A stretch of 64,000 bases of DNA from Kangiella sp. (GTDB lineage: Bacteria > Pseudomonadota > Gammaproteobacteria > Enterobacterales > Kangiellaceae). The stretch is from positions 33,135-97,134 of the forward strand of contig NZ_JABURJ010000104.1 in assembly GCF_014762745.1 (NCBI RefSeq), written 5' to 3'. Each line of letters begins with the position of its first letter. Within the stretch, counting starts at the first letter, position 1. Made by a program: the position numbers and the translations under genes. Below are positions 31,685 through 46,620 of the stretch, piece by piece. Under the pieces are notes generated by a model that had not been told where the DNA came from, ran no database searches, and saw only the letters and a list, made by a program, of their open reading frames with translations.

Positions 31685-33778
<2,094 letters not shown>

Positions 33779-33791
33779 TAGTATTCGTCCT

Positions 33792-34079
33792 TTATTGCTT
33801 TACCACAGATGGATAGCCGGCATTTTTTGTGGCCTCGGTCAGCTTTTCCACCGTAGTTTTTTCATCATCAAAAGTGACCACGGCTAACTTATCTTCGAAG
33901 GTCACTTCAGCTTTGGTAACTCCCTCAACCTGTTGCAATGCTTTTTCCACCGTAATCGGACAAGTTACGCAGGTCATCGTGGGAACTTCAAGCATGACTG
34001 TTTGCTGCTTGGCAAACGCACCCAAGCTAAGTATTGATAGTAGGGATAATAGTGCAATTTTTTTCATCTTCTTCTCCAA
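33792..34079 (-). CDS. merP: Periplasmic mercury-binding protein
   Basis: 95 aa; signal peptide, TVMLEVPTMTCVTCPITVEKALQQVEGV. Confidence 0.92.
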   Translation of the reverse strand: MEKKMKKIALLSLLSILSLGAFAKQQTVMLEVPTMTCVTCPITVEKALQQVEGVTKAEVTFEDKLAVVTFDDEKTTVEKLTEATKNAGYPSVVKQ

Positions 34080-34101
34080 GGGTTATTTCTCAACGATATA
34101 A

Positions 34102-34449
34102 TTAAGCAAACCAGATAATCCAGTAATTGCTAGTGACTAATATTAATGCAATGAAGGCGGTTACCCAGAAAATGATCTGCCGGCGCTTACGTACTTGTGG
34201 CATTGCACAAGCGGTTCCAGGCTCACACTCTTCTATAGGTCGATAAACTTTCCAACCGGCAAAACTAAATAAAACCAGTACCAGCAAGATAAAAATAGGG
34301 CGGTATGGCTCCAATACGGTCAGATTGCCAATCCAAGAACCACTAACGCCTAGTAGTAACAAGACTAAGGGCCCAGCACAACAAAGCCCAGCACCAATAG
34401 CAGCAGCAATACCACCAACTAGCGGTAAACTGGTATCGTTTTTTGCCAT
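34102..34449 (-). CDS. merT: Mercuric transport protein
   Basis: 115 aa; GGIAAAIGAGLCCAGPLVLLLLGVSGSWIGNL, three TM. Confidence 0.92.
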   Translation of the reverse strand: MAKNDTSLPLVGGIAAAIGAGLCCAGPLVLLLLGVSGSWIGNLTVLEPYRPIFILLVLVLFSFAGWKVYRPIEECEPGTACAMPQVRKRRQIIFWVTAFIALILVTSNYWIIWFA

Positions 34450-34483
34450 GGCTTACTCCACTTCAAATGTTCTGATAGAAAAC

Positions 34484-34516
34484 AGTATAAACTCCGTATC
34501 CAAGTACGGAGTCAAG
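34484..34516 (-). promoter_or_regulatory. MerR-type operator/promoter of merT
   Basis: Reverse strand TTGACTCCGTACTTGGATACGGAGTTTATACT; dyad ACTCCGTA-TCCAAG-TACGGAGT (34491-34512); 19-bp spacer if -10 is TTATAC. Confidence 0.85.
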
Positions 34517-34533
34517 GGGTTTAGCGATTGTTA

Positions 34534-34926
34534 TTAGTTGTTTTCTGGGAGAAGGGAAGTAATAATCGGGCAATGTGCCTGTTCAGTGTTGCTTGCACAT
34601 TGTTTCAGTAAATCATTAAGACTGGTTTCTAAGCGGCGTAGATCAGCCATTTTTGCACGAACACTGGCAAGTTTGTGGTTTGCTATACTTTGTACTTCTT
34701 GGCAAGAAGTCTCTTCCAGCATCAGCAAGTTAGCGATCTCATCCAAGGAAAACCCTAACTCTTGAGCACGTTTGATAAACCGAATGCGATTCAAAGTCGT
34801 CTCAGGATAACGACGATAACCTTTAACGGGTTTTTGGGGCTGTTCAATTAAGCCGCACCGTTCATAATATCTAACGGTCTCAACGTTTACGCTTGCCAAT
34901 TTGGCAAGTTGACCAATTACATACAT
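34534..34926 (-). CDS. merR: Hg(II)-responsive transcriptional regulator
   Basis: 130 aa; IGQLAKLASVNVETVRYYERCGLIEQP, LMLEETSCQEVQSIANHKLASVRAKMADLRRLE, CASNTEQAHCPI. Confidence 0.92.
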   Translation of the reverse strand: MYVIGQLAKLASVNVETVRYYERCGLIEQPQKPVKGYRRYPETTLNRIRFIKRAQELGFSLDEIANLLMLEETSCQEVQSIANHKLASVRAKMADLRRLETSLNDLLKQCASNTEQAHCPIITSLLPENN

Positions 34927-35048
34927 AATTTAACCGTATTGTCGGTACTGAAGTGGGTAGTAAAATTCTAAGTTGAAAGTACGAATATAACAAACAGTGT
35001 ATCAATAGCGCAAAGTCTGCTGTTAGTTCGTTGAGATATTCAATATAT

Positions 35049-35103
35049 TTCATATGGTTAAACTATTTTTTGGTCGATTTATCACGAATCGTGGCCGTAC
35101 CTC
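35049..35103 (-). repeat. Right terminal inverted repeat of putative Tn3-family transposon
   Basis: Reverse complement GAGGTACGGCCACGATTCGTGATAAATCGACCAAAAAATAGTTTAACCATATGAA matches 16832-16886. Confidence 0.85.
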
Positions 35104-35282
35104 AAATAGAGTATGTACCGTTTTACATCGAATTGAAATATTAATAGGGTAGCTATGCAATATCAGGATTGGAACCACTCACGCCACGCATAGAGCTAAA
35201 ATATCACGCCACATATAAAGAGCAGGGCATCTAAACGATTCTAATAATGATATTTTGACAGATTTAAAGACTGAGATGTTGC

Positions 35283-35537
35283 TTAAGCAATTTCATATAA
35301 GGTGCATTCACAACCATTCTCTACAGCGTATACATCTTTAATCTTATGAAGTAGATTCTGCTCGAAGTAATACTCGGCTGAACTTAGGACTTCCTGGTTT
35401 TTGATTTCAAGAAATACATACCTACCCATCCCATCGTAGCCATACCAGCCCCAGCACTTGTCATCTTTATTAAATGCTAGGGTGAGTTTAGGATCATCTC
35501 GATTGATAATTTCTAGAAATAACTCATGTACCTGCAT
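35283..35537 (-). CDS. Hypothetical protein
   Basis: 84 aa ORF, no recognised motif. Confidence 0.4.
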   Translation of the reverse strand: MQVHELFLEIINRDDPKLTLAFNKDDKCWGWYGYDGMGRYVFLEIKNQEVLSSAEYYFEQNLLHKIKDVYAVENGCECTLYEIA

Positions 35538-35880
35538 ATTGTATTGTCGAGAAAGGGTATCGAGCTCTATTAATCACATATTTAATGCCTGTTATCAAGC
35601 CGTTATAGAACATAATTCTCTATATGAATTTTGCACTAATTTACTTGTAATCCTACGTGCTTTGAAGCGTATTAGTTGTAATTGAAGTACTTTAGTTGTT
35701 AAAAGTGAAGTGTTTTAGTTGGTCATAAATATCACAAGTCAGATATGACTTATATAAGTTTCGTCTAATTGAACATAATATAAGTTATGCGAATATGCGG
35801 ATGGGTGACCAAACCCTTAAACTTGGAATTAATATCGAAAACGTATATCATTCGCTTTCTTCTAATGACAGGCAAATACT

Positions 35881-36252
35881 TTGTTAGCACGTCGGCTCAC
35901 ATACAGTTTTGTTTTGCTCTTGATCATACAGGCAGTCGCTCCTTTAGCGGATGCCTTTCAGATTTATGGCCAGTATGCAGAAGCTAATTCCTGTACTCAG
36001 GTCATTAATTCACTCGAATGTACGTCTGATCTTGATGTTGATAAAGACACATTGCATTTTGAACAAGAGCTATTGAATGATGACTGTTCCGGATGTTCTG
36101 GTTGCTATCATTGCCACACTTGTCATATCTATATGTACTTCCGCAAGGAATATACTCCTTCCTTTAGTTCTATAAACATTAAACCAATCGGCTTTACCGT
36201 CTCAGATAAAGTTGGCGTAATCACTTCTTTAGACCGTCCGCCCAGGCAATAG
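35881..36252 (+). CDS. Second CzcI-like exported His/Cys-rich protein
   Basis: 123 aa; signal peptide and DDCSGCSGCYHCHTCHIYMYF, upstream of RND operon. Confidence 0.5.
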   Translation: MLARRLTYSFVLLLIIQAVAPLADAFQIYGQYAEANSCTQVINSLECTSDLDVDKDTLHFEQELLNDDCSGCSGCYHCHTCHIYMYFRKEYTPSFSSINIKPIGFTVSDKVGVITSLDRPPRQ

Positions 36253-36329
36253 ACATACTATTAAAGTTACTTTAGTTAACTGGCTTTATTAAAAGCCATT
36301 TTTGTCTATTAGTTTGGAGAAAAATTTAT

Positions 36330-37655
36330 ATGTTCTATCGGAACGCAGATCCTGTTGCTTTGCGAGTCATATTTTTGTGTTACTTCTGGTTTAGCCTTTT
36401 ACTGACCCCATCAGTGTTGATTGCTAAAGAAAAATCGATTGCAGAAGAAAATGAGTCCGTAGCAAAACCAACACTAAATTTACAACAAGCATTAAAACTG
36501 ACCTTAGACAGTAATCCTGAACTAGAGCTATTTCAGTTCCAGTTTCAGGAACTTGCAGGTGAAATGTCTACGGCATCACTTAATCCCGGCTACCAACTTG
36601 GTGTTGAACTTGAAAATTTTTCTGGAAATGGAGTGTTTAGCGGATTAGACAATTCAGAGTTGACCGTATCACTTTCTTCAGCAATTGAACTGGGTGGAAA
36701 GTTGGATGCCCGCCAACAAGTCGTATCAGCAAATAATGACTATCTTGGTACACAAAAGCGACTCAAGACATTGGAATTACTGTCTGAAACGGCCAAGCGA
36801 TATCTTGAGGTTCTAGCAGCTCAAGAGCGAATAAAACTCGCTGAGGAGTCTGTTCAGATTGCGCAAAAAGCTCTAACCATTGTAAAGCGAAGGGTGAAGC
36901 TTGGAGCCAGCATGACAGCAGAAGCGAGTAGAGCTGAGGCTTCTCTTGCTCAAGCAGAACTAACGCTTAATAAAGAGCAGTCTTATTATCGCGCAGCGCA
37001 AGTTAATCTCGCTTCTATGTGGGGAGAAATGGATGCGCCCTCCTTTGCCGTTCAAGGAAATTTATATCAATTTGGAAAGAGTCGAAGCCTCGAACAGTTA
37101 CTTGCTGAAATACAGAATAACCCATCAATCCGGCAATATGCTGCACTTGAACGTATCAGGGATGCTGAGTTAGATCTGGTCAGATCAAACAATCAAAGTG
37201 ACCTGAACTGGTCTGTTGGGGTTGTTCGCAACGAGGCAAGTGGCGACATGGGATTAAAAGCAGGATTCAGCATGGATCTGTTTTCACAATCACGGAATCA
37301 AGGTGCTTATCAACGAGCTCAAGCAATTAAAGAGCAAACTTTTGTAAGCAAGAGAACTGCCCTGCTTCGCCTACAGACTCAACTGGCGAAAACCTATCAA
37401 TATAGAGAGCAATCGATAAAGACTGCTCAACGTCTTGAGCAGGATGTTATCCCCGCCCTTCTGTCTGCGCTTCATGATTCTGAAGAGGCATATCAGCGCG
37501 GTAGATACAGCTATTTTGAATATGTGCTGGCTAGACAGGAATTGATCGCTGCCAAGAGAAAACTGATTGATGAAGCTGTTGCTATATTGTTATTTGGGGT
37601 AACCATTGAGCAATTAACTGCGCAGCCACTGACTCAATCTTCGGTCGAACTCTAA
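36330..37655 (+). CDS. TolC-family outer membrane component of second RND metal efflux
   Basis: 441 aa outer-membrane factor; LNLQQALKLTLDSNPELELFQFQFQELAGEM. Confidence 0.85.
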   Translation: MFYRNADPVALRVIFLCYFWFSLLLTPSVLIAKEKSIAEENESVAKPTLNLQQALKLTLDSNPELELFQFQFQELAGEMSTASLNPGYQLGVELENFSGNGVFSGLDNSELTVSLSSAIELGGKLDARQQVVSANNDYLGTQKRLKTLELLSETAKRYLEVLAAQERIKLAEESVQIAQKALTIVKRRVKLGASMTAEASRAEASLAQAELTLNKEQSYYRAAQVNLASMWGEMDAPSFAVQGNLYQFGKSRSLEQLLAEIQNNPSIRQYAALERIRDAELDLVRSNNQSDLNWSVGVVRNEASGDMGLKAGFSMDLFSQSRNQGAYQRAQAIKEQTFVSKRTALLRLQTQLAKTYQYREQSIKTAQRLEQDVIPALLSALHDSEEAYQRGRYSYFEYVLARQELIAAKRKLIDEAVAILLFGVTIEQLTAQPLTQSSVEL

Positions 37656-37659
37656 AGCT

Positions 37660-42061
<4,402 letters not shown>

Positions 42062-42080
42062 TATCACTCTATCGCTAATA

Positions 42081-42104
42081 AAAGCAGGGAAATGCCCTGC
42101 TTTT
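42081..42104 (+). terminator. Rho-independent terminator downstream of second RND operon
   Basis: AAAGCAGGG-AAATG-CCCTGCTTTT. Confidence 0.7.
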
Positions 42105-42348
42105 GTTAGCTTGTGTTAGGCTCTGTCTGAGTCTTTCAAGCTTCTCTGTCTTACTTTCCAGACTTCGCTAACGACCTGCCAGGAACTATTCTGCAACAGT
42201 CCCACAATACTTAGCGCGTTTTATCACTTTCATGCAAGGTAAACAGCGTTAATGCATAAACTGAGGCATCGCCAAAATATCAAGAGAATCTGCTAACAAT
42301 GCTTCAGCCATAAATTATTTACTAGTGTTTAAGTTTGTATTTAAGTAG

Positions 42349-42729
42349 CTAAACATCAAAAGCCTCAATGATTGGACAAGGCCCAGCCTTGCTATTGCGG
42401 CATTCTGTCGCCAGTTGCTGCAACGAGTTTCTGGCTTGTTTAAGTTCTGCTATTTGTTTATCGAGTGCTGTTACACGTGAAGATGCTAGCTCATACGCTT
42501 TATGTCGGTCGTTGCTTGAGTCGAGCGCGATGAGTTCTTTTATCTCTGCCAGTGTGAATCCTGCGGCTTTGGCTTTGAGTATGAACTTAAGTTGCTTGAG
42601 GTCTTCATCGCCATAGCGACGAATTCCGCCTTTCTGAGGAGGAATCTTGAGTAAGCCTTTGCGCTGATAAAACCTGATGGTTTCCACGCCAACGCCGCCC
42701 GCCTTTGCGAATTTGCCAATTGGTAACAT
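42349..42729 (-). CDS. MerR-family regulator
   Basis: 126 aa; [45 protein letters not shown]-terminal ECRNSKAGPCPIIEAF. Confidence 0.9.
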   Translation of the reverse strand: MLPIGKFAKAGGVGVETIRFYQRKGLLKIPPQKGGIRRYGDEDLKQLKFILKAKAAGFTLAEIKELIALDSSNDRHKAYELASSRVTALDKQIAELKQARNSLQQLATECRNSKAGPCPIIEAFDV

Positions 42730-42732
42730 GTG

Positions 42733-42768
42733 TCTTGACTCCGTACTATGATACGGTATTTATACTAT
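42733..42768 (+). promoter_or_regulatory. MerR-type operator/promoter of glutaredoxin-MauE gene
   Basis: CTTGACTCCGTACTATGATACGGTATTTATACT: -35 TTGACT, dyad CCGTA-N6-TACGG in a long spacer, -10 TTATAC/TATACT. Confidence 0.8.
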
Positions 42769-42799
42769 CACCATCTCAAAACAGGTACGAGGATAACTT

Positions 42800-43564
42800 A
42801 TGACTGCTAATCAAGAAAAGAAGGCTGTACTGTATCGAATGGTAATGGACAAACACGTTTGCCCCTACGGGCTTAAAACCAAAGATCTTTTGCTGCGTGA
42901 AGGCTATGAGGTTGAAGATAACTGGTTAACGTCTCGCAGCGAGACTGACGATTTTAAGGCTAAACATGATGTATCCACCACTCCGCAAACCTTTATCGAA
43001 GGAGTAAGAATTGGTGGCTATGAAGCTGTCAGAAAACACTTCGGGAAACCAGTAAAGTCTAAAGACGAAACCAGCTACCAGCCGGTAATTGCGCTATTTA
43101 GCATGACGTTTTTGATGGCGATAGCGGCAAGCATTGCAGTGTTCGATACAGCTCTGAATCTACAAGCATTGCATTGGTTCATAGCATTCAGTATGGCTAT
43201 TTTAGCGCTGCTAAAACTACAGGATATCGAAAGCTTTTCCATCATGTTTCTTAACTATGATTTACTCGCTAAGCGTTGGGTCCCCTACTCTTACATCTAT
43301 CCCGTGGCGGAAGGTCTCGCGGGTGTATTAATGATTGGTGGGTTGCTGCCCTGGCTCTCCGCACCATTAGCACTCACCATCGGATCGATAGGTGCAATAT
43401 CAGTGTTTAAAGCTGTCTACATTGATAAGCGAGAACTGAAATGCGCTTGCGTTGGTGGCTCCAGCAATGTGCCGCTAGGCTTTATATCATTAACTGAAAA
43501 CCTGATCATGATAGGCATGGGGATTTGGGTAGGATTAAGTGCGCTGGGCGTTAGTTTGAGTTAG
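42800..43564 (+). CDS. Glutaredoxin-like domain fused to MauE/DoxX-type membrane domain
   Basis: 254 aa; VCPYGLKTKDLLLREGYEVED...STTPQTFIEGVRIGGYEAVRKHFG followed by 4 TM segments with YPVAEGLAGVLMIGG and ELKCACVGG. Confidence 0.8.
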   Translation: MTANQEKKAVLYRMVMDKHVCPYGLKTKDLLLREGYEVEDNWLTSRSETDDFKAKHDVSTTPQTFIEGVRIGGYEAVRKHFGKPVKSKDETSYQPVIALFSMTFLMAIAASIAVFDTALNLQALHWFIAFSMAILALLKLQDIESFSIMFLNYDLLAKRWVPYSYIYPVAEGLAGVLMIGGLLPWLSAPLALTIGSIGAISVFKAVYIDKRELKCACVGGSSNVPLGFISLTENLIMIGMGIWVGLSALGVSLS

Positions 43565-43642
43565 TCATGTTTAGAAGGATGACAAGCTTACACGCACAAA
43601 AGTTATTAGTATTAGCTCTTATATAACCTGACTCCATTAAAT

Positions 43643-43668
43643 AAAAAACCGCCAAGTGGCGGTTTTTT
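43643..43668. terminator. Bidirectional rho-independent terminator
   Basis: AAAAAACCGCC-AAGT-GGCGGTTTTTT between convergent genes. Confidence 0.85.
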
Positions 43669-44116
43669 AGCAACACTCAGCAACGTCTTCTTCTTTACCC
43701 TTATCAAGCCTTGCTTCTTTTTCCATCACTGACATGGCAGCCCTCAGCAAAAATTTCGAGCGATCATGGTCTTTGGTATGACGCTCAACAAAGTCATCAA
43801 TTTTCTTGAGTGCGTATCCAGGCATTGTGACGTTTATGCGCTTGGCTTTACCCATATAATCATAGGGATCCAAGTCAATAAAAGCCCATAAAGCACCTTC
43901 AAAGTCAGGGTTAACCAGATGTTCTGCCTGATCTCCAGGAATAGGTATATCAACCCCATCTTCAGCAAGAATCTCTAGATGTTCTGCCAAAGCCTCTTTA
44001 GCGTTATCCAAAGCCTCTTCAAATGTATCACCATAAGAAAAGCACCCAGTAACGTCAGGAATAGTTACCCCAAAGCCTGTATCAGGATCTTTGTGTACTG
44101 CAACTAAATATTTCAT
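43667..44116 (-). CDS. hicB: HicB-family antitoxin
   Basis: 149 aa; YLVAVHKDPDTGFGVTIPDVTGCFSYGDTFEEALDNAKEAL plus C-terminal RHH-like segment. Confidence 0.9.
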   Translation of the reverse strand: MKYLVAVHKDPDTGFGVTIPDVTGCFSYGDTFEEALDNAKEALAEHLEILAEDGVDIPIPGDQAEHLVNPDFEGALWAFIDLDPYDYMGKAKRINVTMPGYALKKIDDFVERHTKDHDRSKFLLRAAMSVMEKEARLDKGKEEDVAECC

Positions 44117-44185
44117 ATTTTCACCTACCGGTCACTAAGTTTGGTTCCCTCAGTTAACCAATAATAACTCCCATACCTATCTTAA

Positions 44186-44365
44186 TTATAATCGGGCTAC
44201 TTTAAGAATGTTTCGCAAAGTCCCTTTGGGTATATCCTTTTTAGGATGCGGAATAGTTAATAATTCCGGATAATCTTTGTGCTTAAAGTGGTGGTGGCTA
44301 CCCTTAACCCTTACAAGTTCCCACCCAGCTTTTTCTATTAAATTGATTAAATCGCCGCTTTTCAT
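44186..44365 (-). CDS. hicA: HicA-family toxin (below the ORF-track length cutoff)
   Basis: 59 aa: MKSGDLINLIEKAGWELVRVKGSHHHFKHKDYPELLTIPHPKKDIPKGTLRNILKVARL; GSHHHFKH HicA core; just upstream of hicB. Confidence 0.9.
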   Translation of the reverse strand: MKSGDLINLIEKAGWELVRVKGSHHHFKHKDYPELLTIPHPKKDIPKGTLRNILKVARL

Positions 44366-44534
44366 CTAAACAAATCCTTAAATAATATTTTGACTGGCTC
44401 ATTTTTATCACCTATAGAAAGTCTTGTTTGTTCACACACACTATACACACTGAAAACAGTTATTGCAAATAATTATACACACTATACTCACATAAATTTA
44501 AAGTCCGCTTGCTCATATCCCGTATAATGAAAAA

Positions 44535-44552
44535 AGCGGCCAATTGGCCGCT
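44535..44552 (-). terminator. Rho-independent terminator downstream of nhaD
   Basis: AGCGGCCAATTGGCCGCT followed by T-run on the minus strand. Confidence 0.75.
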
Positions 44553-44570
44553 GTATTAATAGTGTTTCTT

Positions 44571-45986
44571 TTAAGATCCGTTTATAAACAAGTGCACCCA
44601 GATGCTGGCTGCGTAGCCGAGTGCGATGGCGGGTGTCCATTTGAGGTGTGTCATGAAGGTGTAGTGGCCGCGGGCCTGTCCCATGAGTGCTATACCCGCT
44701 GCTGAGCCGACGGATAATAAGCTGCCGCCGACGCCTGCTGTTAAGGTGACCAGTAGCCATTGTGCGTGTGACATGTCGGGTTGCATGGTGAGTACTGCGA
44801 ACATGACCGGGATGTTGTCGACGATGGATGACAAGATACCGACGAGGACGTTGGCTGGAGTGGCGCCAAGTTCACCGTACATGTAGCTGGATGCCATGCC
44901 AAGATAGCCTAAGAATCCTAAACCACCTACGGCAAGAATCACGCCATAGAAGAAGAATAAAGTATCCCATTCTGCTTGCGCGATACGGTCGAAGATATCG
45001 TAGGGTCTTTGAGTTGAAACACTGGTTGGGTTTTCTTCGGTTTCTTTTTTATGTTGTCTGCGCAGGAAGAAGCCATAGAATTTCAGGAAGCCAAGACCAA
45101 GCATCATGCCGATAGCTGGTGGCAGGTGCAGGAAGTTATGGAATGAAATGGCTGTGATGATGGTGAGCAGGAAGAGGCCGACGATCACTAAACCACCCTG
45201 CTTTATTTGCGCATGACTGCCCTCTTCAATTGCTGCAGGTTTGCCCTTCATGATGGCAAATTGCATGATAAATGCTGGCACCAGGAAGTTAACCACTGAT
45301 GGTATAAATAATGAGAAAAACTCTGAGAATTCAACCATGCCTTTTTGCCAGACCATCAGGGTTGTGATGTCGCCGAATGGGCTGAATGCGCCACCTGCGT
45401 TGGCCGCGACAACGATGTTGATACAGCTGACGCCGACGAATTTTGCATGGCCATTACCAACCGCTAACACTACTGAACACATGATCAATGCGGTGGTTAA
45501 GTTGTCCGCAATCGGTGAGATAAAGAAGGCAAGAATACCAGTCATCCAGAATAGTTGTTTGTAGGTAAAGCCTTTATTGACCAGCCAATCACGCAGAGCA
45601 TCAAACACATCACGCTCAATCATGGCGTTAATGTAGGTCATGGCAACGAGCAGGAAGAAGAACAGCTCAGCGTACTCTAGGAAGTTATGGCGAATACCCT
45701 CTTCTGCTAAGGTCGATAAACCATGCTGTTTATAGACAATACCAATCACCAGCCAGATTAAACCCGCCGCGATTAGAATTGGCTTAGATTTTCTTAAGTG
45801 GATTTTTTCTTCGAATATGACCAGTGAGTACGCTATGACGAAGATGGCGATGGCCACAAAACCGACCCAGTGGTCAGTTAAATTAAGTAAAGTTCCAGAT
45901 GAGGTTTCTGACGCAAGCACTTGAAAAGGAAGGAATAACAAAGATAAAAACAAAATAGACGAATATTTTTTCATGGTATTTGCCAT
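44571..45986 (-). CDS. nhaD: NhaD-type Na+/H+ antiporter
   Basis: 471 aa; LVAMTYINAMIERDVFDALRDWL, FFISPIADNLTTALIMCSVVLAVG, NAGGAFSPFGDITTLMVWQKG, SSIVDNIPVMFAVLTM. Confidence 0.93.
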   Translation of the reverse strand: MANTMKKYSSILFLSLLFLPFQVLASETSSGTLLNLTDHWVGFVAIAIFVIAYSLVIFEEKIHLRKSKPILIAAGLIWLVIGIVYKQHGLSTLAEEGIRHNFLEYAELFFFLLVAMTYINAMIERDVFDALRDWLVNKGFTYKQLFWMTGILAFFISPIADNLTTALIMCSVVLAVGNGHAKFVGVSCINIVVAANAGGAFSPFGDITTLMVWQKGMVEFSEFFSLFIPSVVNFLVPAFIMQFAIMKGKPAAIEEGSHAQIKQGGLVIVGLFLLTIITAISFHNFLHLPPAIGMMLGLGFLKFYGFFLRRQHKKETEENPTSVSTQRPYDIFDRIAQAEWDTLFFFYGVILAVGGLGFLGYLGMASSYMYGELGATPANVLVGILSSIVDNIPVMFAVLTMQPDMSHAQWLLVTLTAGVGGSLLSVGSAAGIALMGQARGHYTFMTHLKWTPAIALGYAASIWVHLFINGS

Positions 45987-46108
45987 GGCTATCTTTTTTC
46001 GGGTGGCGCAATTATAGGTATCTATAGCCAGATGTCATAGATCTAAATCAATGTTTTTGCAGTATTTGTTATATGGGGTGCGATAAGTTTGGGTTATGGG
46101 TGGTAAAC

Positions 46109-46136
46109 GTAGGGACAACTCATGAGTTGTCCCTAC
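46109..46136. repeat. 28-bp perfect palindrome GTAGGGACAACTCATGAGTTGTCCCTAC (copy 1)
   Basis: Self-reverse-complementary; near-identical copy at 51511-51538. Confidence 0.9.
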
Positions 46137-46199
46137 AGAGAGTGGGAGCGGTTTTAGGATGGGGCACACATAAGGCATGTCCGTACCAGTTGTGGGTGC

Positions 46200-46235
46200 G
46201 AGATTGCCGCAGTCGCTTTGCTCCTTCGCAATGAC
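46200..46235. repeat. Dispersed repeat-like unit GAGATTGCCGCAGTCGCTTTGCTCCTTCGCAATGAC
   Basis: Intergenic, ATTGC...GCAAT termini; resembles a repeat common in proteobacterial intergenic DNA. Confidence 0.5.
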
Positions 46236-46242
46236 TTAAAAT

Positions 46243-46605
46243 TCACTCCACATGCAGTTCGCCTTTGTACATTTGCATCTGGCAGTGGAATTGGTAACTA
46301 CCTTTTTCGAGTTTTTTCAGTTTAATGGTTTTAGTTTTATTAATGGGCAAACTTTCGCTGATGTCTAGCTCTGGAAAAATGACCATTTCGGCGCATGGGG
46401 TTTCGTCTTTGCGATTAAATTCGAGGGTGATTTCGGTATCAGCTGGTACGCTGATACGCGACGGTTGGTAGATGCCATCTTCGACGGTAATTTTAATGAC
46501 GTCGTTGCCTTTTGCTTCTATATCTTTCGGTTTGTATATCCAGAACCAGTAAATAATCAGGGCAATAACGGCTAAGCCAGCGAGATTAATGATAAGTAAG
46601 TTCAT
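46243..46605 (-). CDS. Membrane-anchored cupredoxin-domain protein
   Basis: 120 aa; N-terminal TM, EDGIYQPSRISVPADTEITLEFNRKDETPCAEMVIFPELDIS...GSYQFHCQMQMYKGEL. Confidence 0.85.
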   Translation of the reverse strand: MNLLIINLAGLAVIALIIYWFWIYKPKDIEAKGNDVIKITVEDGIYQPSRISVPADTEITLEFNRKDETPCAEMVIFPELDISESLPINKTKTIKLKKLEKGSYQFHCQMQMYKGELHVE

Positions 46606-46620
46606 AGTTTGTCCTTTGGC

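Noticed and set aside
35170-35230. Short direct repeats CACGCCACGCATAGAGC / CACGCCACATATAAAGAGC beyond the right transposon end
   Set aside because: Only two imperfect copies in AT-rich DNA; not enough to propose an element.
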